DNA of 64,000 bases from Muricoccus pecuniae (lineage in GTDB: Bacteria > Pseudomonadota > Alphaproteobacteria > Acetobacterales > Acetobacteraceae). The DNA lies in assembly GCF_014199205.1 (NCBI RefSeq), contig NZ_JACIJD010000006.1, forward strand, positions 1 through 64,000, read 5' to 3'. Below, piece by piece: positions 1-8,829 of this stretch. The first letter of the stretch is position 1. Each line of letters starts with the position of its first letter. A program made the translations under genes and the position numbers. The notes under the pieces are model-generated. The model worked only from the letters and a program-made list of their open reading frames with translations, had not been told where the DNA came from and made no database searches.

Positions 1-91
1 CGCCATGCGCTACGACCGATGCGCCCACACCTTCATGTCCGCCATCTGCCTCGCCGCTACCATCCTCTTCTGGATCAATGAGTCCTGACCC
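1..91 (+). mobile_element. right end of an IS5-family (IS427-like) insertion sequence, truncated by the window
   Basis: The window opens inside an insertion sequence. The last codons of its transposase run to position 88. The segment GAGTCCTGACCC (80-91) overlaps the stop codon and is followed by TAG, which fits a terminal inverted repeat of the IS427 type abutting a CTAG-like target. The left end lies outside the window, so element length and target duplication cannot be checked. The insertion sits at the outer side of the genomic island and could have displaced genes such as an integrase; that is inference. Confidence 0.5.
2..88 (+). CDS. IS5-family transposase, C-terminal fragment
   Basis: Only the last 28 codons are present. 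They read RYDRCAHTFMSAICLAA followed by a hydrophobic run and a stop at 86-88. The RYDxCAHTFxSAICxAA signature is the conserved C-terminus of IS5-family DDE transposases, after the catalytic glutamate helix. Nothing can be said about whether the full gene is intact. Confidence 0.7.
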   Translation, partial: AMRYDRCAHTFMSAICLAATILFWINES

Positions 92-174
92 TAGAGGCGT
101 GGATGGAGGCGAACGCCGGGGGTGGCCAGCAGGCCGCCTGAGAGAAACGGCGGAGCCCCTACAGCCCCGCCGCT

Positions 175-197
175 CTGAACAACCGCTACTGTAGTGG
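175..197 (+). promoter_or_regulatory. island control element, copy 1 (CTGAAC...CTACTGTAGTGG)
   Basis: CTGAAC followed by an imperfect palindrome, CCGCTAC-T-GTAGTGG, lies immediately before the ribosome-binding site (GGAGA) and ATG of the primase gene. Two related copies occur at 4619 and 17760, each just upstream of a possible start codon. Shared sequence and position suggest an operator or element-specific promoter. The binding protein is unknown; the HTH protein at 3930-4505 is a candidate. Confidence 0.4.
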
Positions 198-204
198 AGA
201 TCAG

Positions 205-1218
205 ATGAGTAACACGACACAGCCCGATTTTACACGGGCTTTCCTCGCCCGCTCCGCCGCGCCTAATACATCAATCTGCGTCCAGACCTTCGATGACGGG
301 CCGGGCAAGAACCCCCGCCTCGCCCGCACACTTCACGGTTCGTTCGAGCAACTCCTGCCTGAGCTGGAGAGGCTGAACGCGCAGGGTGCAGGCATCTTCA
401 AGCCGCTGAACAAGGTTCGCCACAACGCCCGACGGAAGGCTGAGAACGTGGAGCGTGTGGACGCCCTGGCCGCCGACAACGACGACCCTCTCCGCTGTGG
501 TGCTGTAGAGGCAGAGATTGACCGGCACGGCTGCGTACCTTCTACCGTTGTAGAGACCAGCCCTGGCAAGCGCCATTACTACTGGTTTGTGAACGACTTC
601 CCGCTTGACGCCTTCACGCCCGCGCAACGCGCCATCGCGGCGGCGCTCGGCACCGACCCCGCGGTGTGTGACCTCCCACGCGTCATGCGCCTGCCCGGCT
701 TCATCCACCGCAAGGGCGCGCCGTTCCTCGTGCGCGAGGTGGCCGCGACGGGGCACCGCTACAGCTATGCCGAACTGCGCGCCGCCTATCCGCCCGGCGC
801 CGGCAACCCTTCATTCGGTCCTGCTGATCGCGGCGGCGGCGGCGCGGGGCGTGGCGCACAGCGGAGCGCTGAGGCGAGCCCGCAGGCGGCGGAGTTCCGC
901 GCGGCGCTGCACCGGTGCGGCGGGCTGTTCAGCCGCGCCATTCCGGCCGCCATCGCGGCGGCGAAGCAGGGCCAGCGGTACCTCATGCTCCGCGCCATCA
1001 TCGCCCGACTGGCGGCCGCTGGGTGGGGCCCGGCCGACATGCGGGCGGGGGTTCTGCCCCATGCCATCGCGGCGTGGACGGACACGACGGCCGAGGATCT
1101 GGCCCGACAGGTGGATGAGTTGGCGGCGTGGGTCTTGCAGCGCGAGGCGGAGAAGACCGCCGGCTCAGTGACGGATCACGCCACCCGCCTCGGCGCCGCA
1201 TTCGGTGCCGGCCAATGA
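205..1218 (+). CDS. RepB-like DNA primase (plasmid/phage type)
   Basis: The 337-aa protein resembles the RepB-like primases of mobile elements, which make primers for element replication. An acidic cluster (ADNDD, residues 90-94) could supply metal ligands. SPGKRHYYWF (119-128) and DPAVCDLPRVMRLPGF (151-166, continuing into IHRKG) are the typical conserved blocks of this family. The C-terminal 150 residues are alanine-rich with no motif I recognise. The start is supported by GGAGA seven bases upstream of the ATG. The gene overlaps the next by ATGA, so the two are translationally coupled as a primase-helicase pair. Function is inferred from family resemblance. Confidence 0.75.
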   Translation: MSNTTQPDFTRAFLARSAAPNTSICVQTFDDGPGKNPRLARTLHGSFEQLLPELERLNAQGAGIFKPLNKVRHNARRKAENVERVDALAADNDDPLRCGAVEAEIDRHGCVPSTVVETSPGKRHYYWFVNDFPLDAFTPAQRAIAAALGTDPAVCDLPRVMRLPGFIHRKGAPFLVREVAATGHRYSYAELRAAYPPGAGNPSFGPADRGGGGAGRGAQRSAEASPQAAEFRAALHRCGGLFSRAIPAAIAAAKQGQRYLMLRAIIARLAAAGWGPADMRAGVLPHAIAAWTDTTAEDLARQVDELAAWVLQREAEKTAGSVTDHATRLGAAFGAGQ

Positions 1219-2726
1219 ACGCCGTCGCGTCCAAGGACCAGGTCCTCACATTCGACGGGTTGGAAATCGCCTTGCAGCCGAGCGATCCGGCCGTTGCCCG
1301 CTGCGAACCGCCAGACAGTCCCGACGCCAGCTACGCAGCCTTCATGTCCCGCGCCGGGGCTCTGTCGGCGTCACCTTCGAAGATTGCCGACGCGGACGCC
1401 CTGGTGACGGAGATTGTCCACTCTGCTGCACCCCTGCCTGTCCTGAAGCCCTTGGCCGCTGCCATCGCGAAGGCTACCGGCTTCGACGCAGCAGCGTACC
1501 TCAAGCAGATGCTCCAGGCGCGCGCCGCCCTAGCGCCGGCAGGTCAGGCGGCGGCGGGTGCTCGCCCCGCAAGCGGCCTTCAGAACCCTGACCCGCGCTC
1601 CACCCCCGACGCGCTCCACAAGGTGCTCGACGGCATGGCGCGTGTCCTCATGCGCCAGGTCGTGTTCGATCAGCGCGAGGCCGACGCTGCCGCCCTCTGG
1701 TGCGCTGGCACGTTCGGGTTTGAGGATGCACCGCTGTACCCTCGCCTCGCGATCACCAGCCCGACCAAGCGGTGCGGGAAGTCTACCCTTCTGGAGACCG
1801 TCGCTGCGCTCTCGTCCGTGCCCCTCCGGGTGGATAGTGCGTCACCGTCGAGCCTCTTCCGCGTGATCGAGAGCAAGCACCCGACTCTGCTGTGCGACGA
1901 GGTAGATGCGTGGCTCAGGCAGGACGAGGCGATGCGTGGCCTGCTGAACTCGGGCTTTGCGCGGAACGGGTCTGTGATGCGATCGTCCCCCACTCCTGAC
2001 GGCAGGGGTTGGGTGGAAACTGAGTTTTCTACCTTCGCGCCTATGGCGCTGGCGGGTATCGGCGGGCTGCCGGACACCGTGCTGGACCGCTCCATCATTG
2101 TGCGGTTGCAGCGTGCGCCGGGACGCGGCGCCGGCAGAAAGCCGCTGCGCTTCCGCGAACTTGCAAAGCTGCGTGGGACCGTGGTGCCGCATCTTGTCGC
2201 CCACGCTCCCACCATACAAGCAGCGCTCGAGGTCGGCACCACAGCCATCCCCGCCGGTCTCCACGACCGAGCGCAGGATTGCTGGGAACCCCTCCTGGCT
2301 CTTGCCGATGCGGCCGGGAGCGACTGGCCCGCGCGGGCCCGCGCGGCGGCGCTGTTCATGTCCGGTGGGGCCGATGCCCCTTCGCAGCGGGAAACCTTGC
2401 TGGCGGACCTGCGGGAGATCGTGGGCCAGATACGGGGACCGGAGGCGCTGGCCATTCTCAAGTGGGGGCGAGCAGGGGGAACAGGGCCGCGCCCGATGGT
2501 CTCGCGGTACATCCCGTCTGACACTCTCGTGAAGGAGTTAGTTAAGATGGAGCACCGCCCCTGGCCTGAGTACGGTAAGGATGGCCGCGGCCTCTCGGCC
2601 GCCCGGCTGGCGGGGTTGCTCAAGGGTTTCGAGGTCGCGCCAGAGACTCACCGGGTAAGCGGGGTGGGCGTGGTGCGGGCTTATTCCATCCGGCGGTTGC
2701 AGGTCGTGTTCCGGCAATATCTGTGA
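1215..2726 (+). CDS. DUF3631-domain P-loop ATPase (replicative helicase-like)
   Basis: This 503-aa protein starts at the ATG inside the ATGA overlap with the primase gene. A Walker A-like SPTKRCGKSTLL lies near residues 183-194, Walker B TLLCDEVD near 223-230, and an arginine-finger-like DRSIIVRL further on. This layout is the DUF3631 family, which accompanies primase domains in phage and plasmid replication genes and is thought to act as a helicase or loader. The N-terminal 140 residues are unassigned. Together with the upstream primase it makes an autonomous or satellite-style replication module, implying that the island replicates, or once did, after excision. Confidence 0.75.
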   Translation: MNAVASKDQVLTFDGLEIALQPSDPAVARCEPPDSPDASYAAFMSRAGALSASPSKIADADALVTEIVHSAAPLPVLKPLAAAIAKATGFDAAAYLKQMLQARAALAPAGQAAAGARPASGLQNPDPRSTPDALHKVLDGMARVLMRQVVFDQREADAAALWCAGTFGFEDAPLYPRLAITSPTKRCGKSTLLETVAALSSVPLRVDSASPSSLFRVIESKHPTLLCDEVDAWLRQDEAMRGLLNSGFARNGSVMRSSPTPDGRGWVETEFSTFAPMALAGIGGLPDTVLDRSIIVRLQRAPGRGAGRKPLRFRELAKLRGTVVPHLVAHAPTIQAALEVGTTAIPAGLHDRAQDCWEPLLALADAAGSDWPARARAAALFMSGGADAPSQRETLLADLREIVGQIRGPEALAILKWGRAGGTGPRPMVSRYIPSDTLVKELVKMEHRPWPEYGKDGRGLSAARLAGLLKGFEVAPETHRVSGVGVVRAYSIRRLQVVFRQYL

Positions 2727-2746
2727 TCGGGGCACCCTCCCCCTTT

Positions 2747-2908
2747 CCAGGGTGCAACACTGCAACACCGTGCAAAAACACCAGACTTTACTGGGATTTT
2801 CGATGTTGCAGCTTGATCGTCGCGCTGCAGGACCGTGGAAGTGCCTGCAACACGAAAACGCCAGCAGATGCTAGATTTTTCGGCCCTTGTTGCAGTGTTG
2901 CACCCTGG
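2747..2908. repeat. iteron-like block bounded by a perfect 20-bp inverted repeat
   Basis: The arm CCAGGGTGCAACACTGCAAC (2747-2766) recurs as its exact reverse complement at 2889-2908, with 122 bp between. The octamer TGCAACAC or close variants occurs repeatedly in and around the interval, on both strands: 2753, 2761, near 2771, near 2807, near 2852, and 2889-2902, with a related CTTGCAGCAACAC near 2945. The block lies directly after the primase and helicase genes and is AT-richer than its surroundings. Position and repeats suggest a replication origin or operator cluster. The spacing is too wide for a simple terminator. Confidence 0.6.
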
Positions 2909-2993
2909 ACCTCCTAGGGAGGGGCCCTCAGGCGATTTCGTCGGCTTGCAGCAACACGCACGGTCCGTCCCGCCCTGAGATTGAGAGGTGCCC

Positions 2994-3449
2994 ATGATGC
3001 GCGACGTCAGCGCATTCCAGCGTATCCTGCGCATGCTCCGGCTTATCCAGTCGGATCTACCGGGAGCGAGCGAAGTCGGAGCCCGCGACTTCCAGGCGAT
3101 GCTCCCCAAGCTTGACATAGGGGAGTTCGCGGATGTGCTTCATGGGGGTGCCGCGTGCGGTCCCCCTGCACCTAAACCGAACCTGCCCGATACTCCATGG
3201 CGAGTGATCCCGCTGCGATCCGAGCAGGTGTCCGTGTACCGGCAGGTCCGCCGCCTGAATGGGCGAATGCTGAAGATCGTGGGGTCCGAGGATGCTCCGC
3301 AGCACTACGGCACCACAATGGATGGGTATCACTTACCATCCACCTCAGAACCTTGGCTTGAGCGTGATCTATCGCGCGCGGAGGCGCTTGCCGACGCTGC
3401 GGCGCGAGAGAGCTGGCCGCATCAACACACCGAGGAGGACGAGCCATGA
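2994..3449 (+). CDS. hypothetical island protein
   Basis: This 151-aa protein is not recognised. It starts MMRDVSAFQRILRMLR; the ATG at 2994 follows GAGAGG at a good distance, and a second ATG at 2997 is possible. There is no signal peptide or membrane segment, and the composition is ordinary soluble with a charged C-terminal tail. Its stop overlaps the start of the next gene by four bases (ATGA), so the two form an operon downstream of the iteron-like block. This position suggests an element-maintenance or regulatory role, but nothing in the sequence shows it. Confidence 0.5.
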   Translation: MMRDVSAFQRILRMLRLIQSDLPGASEVGARDFQAMLPKLDIGEFADVLHGGAACGPPAPKPNLPDTPWRVIPLRSEQVSVYRQVRRLNGRMLKIVGSEDAPQHYGTTMDGYHLPSTSEPWLERDLSRAEALADAAARESWPHQHTEEDEP

Positions 3450-3886
3450 TCGATCAGGCGGTGCGCAACACGGCAAAGGACGTGAAGGCGGCGCGGGCTA
3501 TGACGCAGGACGATGAGATTGCAGCACGCCTAGCCGAATTGCTGGACGATCCGCTGCCGCCGGACTGGCGCGACCCGCGGGTCACCGCCGCACGGCAAGC
3601 TCACCTCTATGCCGTCTCCTTTCTGGCCGGGGAGGCGGCGTTGGATGCCATGGCCCGCCACTTGGAGTGGCACGTGCTGGAGCAGCCCGCCGACCTTGCT
3701 GACCCCGTCCTGGAGCGTCTCTTCGCGGAGCTGGCGGCACTCGCGCGAGCAATGGGCAAGTACACCCATGAGACGCAGCGAGACGACGCTATGGGGATCG
3801 TCCATGAGGCAATGGAGCAGTCGGCGGGTGCCACTGTGGCGGCCTTCATCATCGGCATCATAAAAAGGCTACGTGCGGCGGCCTGA
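3446..3886 (+). CDS. hypothetical island protein, mostly helical
   Basis: This 146-aa protein is unrecognised. The sequence is alanine-rich and leucine-rich, predicted all-helical by eye, and ends in a short hydrophobic stretch (AAFIIGIIKRLRAAA) that could be an amphipathic tail. It is translationally coupled to the preceding gene through ATGA and converges with the HTH gene, whose stop lies 43 bp away. Both small genes are probably cargo or accessory replication genes of the element. Confidence 0.5.
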   Translation: MIDQAVRNTAKDVKAARAMTQDDEIAARLAELLDDPLPPDWRDPRVTAARQAHLYAVSFLAGEAALDAMARHLEWHVLEQPADLADPVLERLFAELAALARAMGKYTHETQRDDAMGIVHEAMEQSAGATVAAFIIGIIKRLRAAA

Positions 3887-3929
3887 GGCATTCTCCTGCC
3901 GGGCGGAGCCGCCTGTCGTCTCCCGCCCG

Positions 3930-4505
3930 CTAGTCCGCTGCGGTCTCCACGTGCTGACCGTCCAGCGCCGCCCGAACGCTCACGACCCGCTCACCGCCAA
4001 TGTGGATATTCACCGAGAACTGCGCGCCGGGGCTGGCGCCCTCGCCCGGCCCCTTCCCCGGGGCGTAGCCGCCCGCACCTGCCAGCCGGGCCCCTACCTC
4101 CACGCCCCGGAGCTGCTGGGCTGCCAGCTGCGCCACCGCGTTGCTGGACCCGGCGGCCTCCGCGGCCACCGCCAGCCGCTCAAGCCTCTCCGCGACCGCA
4201 AGCAGTCGCTCCGCCGAGGCGCCGGCCCCGAAAAGTGCGTTCACGCGGTCCATGGCTGAGGGGGCATCCGACGCGGCCGCTGCGGCGAGCTGCTGACGTT
4301 CCCCGCGCGGCGCGGCGCCCTTCCCGAGAATTTCGAGTTGATGTTTCGTTGGAGTAAGTATGTGGTTCACGCGGTGCCGGGCTACCGCCATCCGGCCGAC
4401 GCCGAGGCGCGTTGCCACCGCCTGATCTGTCGCCCCCTCGGCCAACATCGCCGCGGCGGTGCGCTGGCTGTCACTGTTCCGGCAGATTGAGCATGGGCGG
4501 GACAT
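3930..4505 (-). CDS. HTH-containing island regulator
   Basis: The 191-aa protein begins MSRPCSICRNS. A CxxC pair at residues 5-8 is followed by a helix-turn-helix-like stretch (DQAVATRLGVGRMAVARHRV, about residues 24-43), then a long alanine-rich helical region and a short beta-like C-terminal segment. I chose the ATG at 4505 because the reading frame upstream has no conserved look and because the same start context is duplicated near 17645. It is likely a DNA-binding regulator of the island, or a small-terminase-like HTH protein; both fit. The region upstream holds control-element copy 2. Confidence 0.5.
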   Translation of the reverse strand: MSRPCSICRNSDSQRTAAAMLAEGATDQAVATRLGVGRMAVARHRVNHILTPTKHQLEILGKGAAPRGERQQLAAAAASDAPSAMDRVNALFGAGASAERLLAVAERLERLAVAAEAAGSSNAVAQLAAQQLRGVEVGARLAGAGGYAPGKGPGEGASPGAQFSVNIHIGGERVVSVRAALDGQHVETAAD

Positions 4506-5168
4506 CCGTGCAGAATATCCGAGTGCTCGTTGCCAAGGAAGAACGCACGCTGCCTGAGTACGAAATGCGGACGCCGTATCCGCGTTGCTCGGCCACCCGC
4601 TGCCCAGAATCGTGCCAACTGAACCAACCACTGTAGTGCAGTGAGGGAGGATGGGCCGGCCTGGTACCTCTGCACAGCGGTTTCGAGCAACTGGATGGCA
4701 GCTATGGGTTCCGGCCTGCCGTCCTGGATTGAGGCTCTGCGTGGAAGAGCCGGTTCCAACCAAGGCCGTGGGATAACGCGACGGCGATCCTGGGACTGGC
4801 TGAAACTAAGCGGGGTTGACAGCAGGTCAGTGAGATGGATGAGGGTGATCAGGCCCGGATGGCCTGAACCAATGCCCCGGTGCTCAGGATCGCGATCATC
4901 CGCTTACGTTGTGGACGAAGTGGGGACTCGGCTCGGACCTCGGCTCGAGCAAGATGCGGGTTTCGCAACCATTCGGCTTGGGGCAACGGGCGTGAGGTCG
5001 AGCACGCCGCATGAAGGGCGATCGACATGCCCTCGCTCGCGCTACATGTCCGCCTTAGCAAAGCACAATCCGGCCCAAACTGAAGGAACGAATACCGTAC
5101 AGCATTGGCCCCGCGCGATGTTTCGGCTACTGCCGGAGTAGGGGTACTAGCAGAATTTGTGAGGTTGC
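4506..5168. other. 663-bp region without a convincing gene, upstream of the defence operon
   Basis: It contains the upstream region of the HTH gene, duplicated in diverged form near 17.64-17.79 kb, and control-element copy 2 at 4619. A possible 41-codon ORF runs from ATG 4650 to 4775 after GGGAGG. Longer open frames on both strands have no recognisable product and a codon use unlike real genes here, so I do not call them. The promoter of the operon starting at 5169 should lie in the last 200 bp; I see no clear -35/-10 pair. Confidence 0.5.
4619..4641 (+). promoter_or_regulatory. island control element, copy 2 (CTGAACCAACCACTGTAGTG)
   Basis: CTGAACCAACCA leads into a palindromic core CACTGTAGTG, followed by a purine-rich GAGGGAGG and an ATG at 4650. 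It matches copies at 175 and 17760 in both sequence and position relative to a start codon. It lies in the region between the HTH gene and the defence operon, so it could control either direction. Confidence 0.4.
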
Positions 5169-8100
5169 GTGCAAGCGGGGGGACAGGCCAGACAGTACGC
5201 TGAAGCTTTAGCGGAGGATATCCGAACGGGTAACTGGCGCTACTTTGCACCTGATTTGTCTCCTGACCGATACGCGGAGCTTGTTAGGGTCGGGTCCGAG
5301 AAACCGGAGGGGGCGCTCGCGAAGCTGGATGTGCTGCTTGCGGAGACGCCGGCGCATAATACGGTCAATCTGCGTCTTCGGGCCGCCGCGCTGGTCCTGC
5401 GTGACCTAATCTCCCTCGGTTGGCATACGCGAGTAGAGGCAGGATACCTGTATGTCCGCCCTGGCGCGCCCGGCGTGGTGTCCAAGGAGAGTGCCCGCCG
5501 TCAGCTCGAATTTGGCCGGGACGATCAATTGTCCGAACCGGCGACGCGGAAGTTCATCATCTCCCTGGAGCGCCCCGGTCGTACCTCCGGGGCGCGGCCG
5601 GTGACCGACCTCATCGCGGACGGCCGTCAACTGGCCGCCGATCTTCGGTCCGCCGCGCGCCTCCAGGGCGCCGCACGAGATCAGGCATTGGCCCAGGTGT
5701 GCCAGCCCTACCTTCAACTGGTGACGGCGGACGCCCGGGACGAGCATACCCGACTGCGCCTGATGGATATCTGGCGCTACTTCCGGCACACCTGGGCGAG
5801 CCGGTACCGCAGTTCTCCCGGCCGCAACCTGTTCTATCTCATCCGTGACGCCGCGCGGCCTCACCACCCCGTCATCGGCATCACCGCGCTCGGCAATGCC
5901 GTAATGCAACTCGGGCCGCGGGACGACCAACTGGGATGGACCCTCGACGGTCTGAAGAAGGCGTTGTCGCCGTCCGGCGACTCTCCTGCAGTAGACCGGA
6001 TCAGCGACGAGGAAGTTCTGGACGCGCTGCGGGCACGCGTACGCGAGGATTACGGCGAGGTATTCATCGCTGACCTTCCCGTGCCGGCGGAACTGCCGGA
6101 AAGCGTGCCGGAAGCTTTGCTCGACCGTCTCGCCCGCATCGAGCAGCAGGCGGTCGGCGACCGCGCGGAACGGCTGCGCGACATCGACGAGGACGAGACC
6201 CTCACCGGCCGGGTCCATGACGTGGAGGAGGCGGATCTCGAGACGCTCGCCCGCTCGCCGCTGTTCGTCGCTAAGCGCGCCCGGCTCGTGCGCACGTTGC
6301 TGCGCATGCACGACATCCTGACGCAGGCACGCTCGACGGCCGAGCTTGCGGAGACGACGGACGGTACCTGGACGCTCAACCATGCCTTGCGCCAACTGAA
6401 AAAGCGCTTCTCCGCGACCGGCATGATGGAGATTACCGTTTGCGGGGCGGTGCCACCATACAACCATATCCTAGGCGGCAAGCTGGCCTGCCTGATGATG
6501 CTCGATCCGCAGGTGCGGCGTGACTATGAGGAGCGCTACCGCGACGCCTACAGCATCATCGCGAGCCAGATGGCAGGCCGGCCAGTCACGAAGCCACCGA
6601 TGCTGGCGTTTCTCGGCACGACAAGTCTCTATCCCGGCCACTCATCACAATACAACCGGGTCAAGCTGCCGGCCGGTACCTGCGACGGCCAGTCGACGGC
6701 GGTCGGATACGAGGAACTCGGCGTCTCCGAAGGGTACGGGTCGCCGAACCTGAGCGGCGCGACAGAGGCGGCGCTGGAAGCGCTGGCTGCGGCTATCCGG
6801 GAGTACCGCAACGTCAACTTTGTCTTCGGCGAAGGGCAAAGTCCCAAACTACGGCAGTTGCGAGAAGGCTTCGCCGCGCTAGGCCTGAACCGCTCCAACA
6901 TTCTCAATCACGGCACTCAGCGGATCGTCTACGGCATCCGCCTGGCTCGGAACACGACGCGCGTGCTGCTCGGCATCGATCGTGCCGCTCAGTTCCACGT
7001 CCCGGACGAACCTGCCGCGGCGGCGCGCATTGCGGACTACTGGCGTCGCCGGTGGCTTTCCAGCCGTCTCTCGCACGCGCCAGCGCTGGCGGCGGTCGGC
7101 GCGTCCTCGCCCATGAGAGAGCGGGTGTCGCGCCTTATTCCCGAACGGATCGACCCGGCGATGCCGGACCTGCTGCAACTGGTACACCAGGAGAAAGGCT
7201 CGATGACGCCCGCCGCGGAAGACGAGAAGCTTGCCTTTGTGCGACAGTTGTACCGCGACGAGAGTGCGTACAGCGATCATGTTACGATCAGGCGCCTCCG
7301 GGAACTCAATATTCGCACCAAGCTTGATGACGTGGTGCGGCGAATCATCAAGGCGGGCGGGTCCGTCGTCATCACCGGCAACGCCGGTGACGGCAAGACG
7401 CACACCATCCGCCTTCTCTATAGCGATCTTAAGGCAGCCAATGCCCACACGATCAGCGATGCCAGCGCAGTCACCTATGACGAGATCATCGCCCGATGGA
7501 GCGAGGCCCGCGAGGCGAAGGCCCCATTCTGCATTGCGATCAATGAAGGGCCGCTGATCGAACTGATCCGGCAGCACTCTGGCAACGCGCCATGGCTGGC
7601 CGACGTCCAGGAGCAGTTGCTCGGGCTGGTCACCTACGTCCCCGTCGACGAGACCACGGATGAACGCTTCACCCCTCAGCCGGGCGCGACGGTCGTCATC
7701 GACCTGAGCTTGCGGCGGACGCTAGCGCCCGACCTGGTCGGACAGATCATCGACAAGCTCACCGATGACGTCTGGTACGAGAACTGCGCCAGTTGCCCGC
7801 ATGTGGCCGCCTGCCCAGTCCATGTGAACCGTACCATGCTGCGCCACGAGCGCGTGAAGGCGCGAACCGTGACGCTGCTGGAGCGGGTCGGCGAGCGCGG
7901 CTTGCGCGCCACCTTCCGCGAGGTGCTTGGCTTCGTCTCCTATATGATCTTTGGCGGTCGCAAATGCGCCGACCTGATGGCGGAGCCGCCATCCGAGGTG
8001 ACCCGCTACTCCTGGCTGGCTTTCGAGGGGCAGGGCGCCATCTTCGAGCAGATCGAGGCGGGTCTCGATCCGGTGCGCCAGACCGAGCCGCGGGTAGATG

Positions 8101-8819
8101 AGGATCTCTGGCGCGGCAACTATGAGCCGCAAGCGTTCGCGGGACATGAATTGTCGCCTGTGCTGCAGCGCGACCTCGATTCCGTCCGGCGTGTCGATGA
8201 GGCGGAGGCGACGGATGCCTTCATTTCCCTGAAGCGACGGTGGTACTTCGAGCATCCGGTGGGACGGCTCCGGCATGCTACGCGTGCGGACCAGGCGTTC
8301 GCCGATCTGCAGAACCCTACTCTCAGCACCCAGCTACGGGCCGGCAGGCTGATCGCCCTGATCAATGGCTGGTGGAACAAGGCGGACCGGAACCAGCATG
8401 ACCTCCTGCGTCTTTGGACGCGCCTGGCCTACTCGCCCCGGGCGCAGGGCCGCGCCATGGTGTCCGGACGCACGGTCTCGAACCTGCGGCTCCATTTGTT
8501 CAAGCCCCGGCTGGCGCCGGCCCTGCGGGCGGCGTTCGGCAACCAGGTGGCGGACCATCTGCTGCTGGCGCCTCCGGACCATGTGCGCTTCGCCAATCTG
8601 CGAGTGGACCGGCGGTTGCTGCTCCACCTCATGTCGGCGGAGTCCGGAGAGTCCTCGGATGATCTTGGACGCCGCCTTGGGCGCTTTAACGACGCGCTGG
8701 CCCAGCATGCCGAGGCCGGATCCTTTGTACGGACCATCGAGATGCTCGACCCGACATCCGACCTGCAGGTGCGCGTCCGGGTGGATCTGGCCCAGCGCCG
8801 CTACGACAGCGCCGAGTAG
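5169..8819 (+). CDS. DruA-like (DUF4338) and DptF-like NTPase fusion protein
   Basis: The 1216-aa protein has two parts. Residues about 15-640 look like DUF4338, the DruA family of the Druantia anti-phage system: YFRHTWASRYRSSPGRN begins at residue 204, followed by a stretch on returning and matching known positions (GITALGNAVMQLG) and a later block ending near residue 640. Residues about 680-1216 are a P-loop NTPase with GNAGDGKTH at 737-745 and a cysteine cluster C873-x2-C876-x5-C882, resembling DptF of the phosphorothioation-dependent restriction complex. The GTG start follows GAGG with four bases between. The next gene begins 10 bp after the stop. The fusion joins two defence families normally encoded apart. 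Enzymatic activity of the DruA part is not known to me. Confidence 0.7.
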   Translation: MQAGGQARQYAEALAEDIRTGNWRYFAPDLSPDRYAELVRVGSEKPEGALAKLDVLLAETPAHNTVNLRLRAAALVLRDLISLGWHTRVEAGYLYVRPGAPGVVSKESARRQLEFGRDDQLSEPATRKFIISLERPGRTSGARPVTDLIADGRQLAADLRSAARLQGAARDQALAQVCQPYLQLVTADARDEHTRLRLMDIWRYFRHTWASRYRSSPGRNLFYLIRDAARPHHPVIGITALGNAVMQLGPRDDQLGWTLDGLKKALSPSGDSPAVDRISDEEVLDALRARVREDYGEVFIADLPVPAELPESVPEALLDRLARIEQQAVGDRAERLRDIDEDETLTGRVHDVEEADLETLARSPLFVAKRARLVRTLLRMHDILTQARSTAELAETTDGTWTLNHALRQLKKRFSATGMMEITVCGAVPPYNHILGGKLACLMMLDPQVRRDYEERYRDAYSIIASQMAGRPVTKPPMLAFLGTTSLYPGHSSQYNRVKLPAGTCDGQSTAVGYEELGVSEGYGSPNLSGATEAALEALAAAIREYRNVNFVFGEGQSPKLRQLREGFAALGLNRSNILNHGTQRIVYGIRLARNTTRVLLGIDRAAQFHVPDEPAAAARIADYWRRRWLSSRLSHAPALAAVGASSPMRERVSRLIPERIDPAMPDLLQLVHQEKGSMTPAAEDEKLAFVRQLYRDESAYSDHVTIRRLRELNIRTKLDDVVRRIIKAGGSVVITGNAGDGKTHTIRLLYSDLKAANAHTISDASAVTYDEIIARWSEAREAKAPFCIAINEGPLIELIRQHSGNAPWLADVQEQLLGLVTYVPVDETTDERFTPQPGATVVIDLSLRRTLAPDLVGQIIDKLTDDVWYENCASCPHVAACPVHVNRTMLRHERVKARTVTLLERVGERGLRATFREVLGFVSYMIFGGRKCADLMAEPPSEVTRYSWLAFEGQGAIFEQIEAGLDPVRQTEPRVDEDLWRGNYEPQAFAGHELSPVLQRDLDSVRRVDEAEATDAFISLKRRWYFEHPVGRLRHATRADQAFADLQNPTLSTQLRAGRLIALINGWWNKADRNQHDLLRLWTRLAYSPRAQGRAMVSGRTVSNLRLHLFKPRLAPALRAAFGNQVADHLLLAPPDHVRFANLRVDRRLLLHLMSAESGESSDDLGRRLGRFNDALAQHAEAGSFVRTIEMLDPTSDLQVRVRVDLAQRRYDSAE

Positions 8820-8829
8820 GAGCGACGCC

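Noticed and set aside
2747-2908. Interpretation of the inverted repeat as a terminator
   Set aside because: The arms are 122 bp apart, far beyond a terminator loop, and no T tract follows.
4641-5141. 166-codon plus-strand frame upstream of the defence operon
   Set aside because: GTG start without supporting context, low-complexity product and poor codon bias; treated as non-coding.
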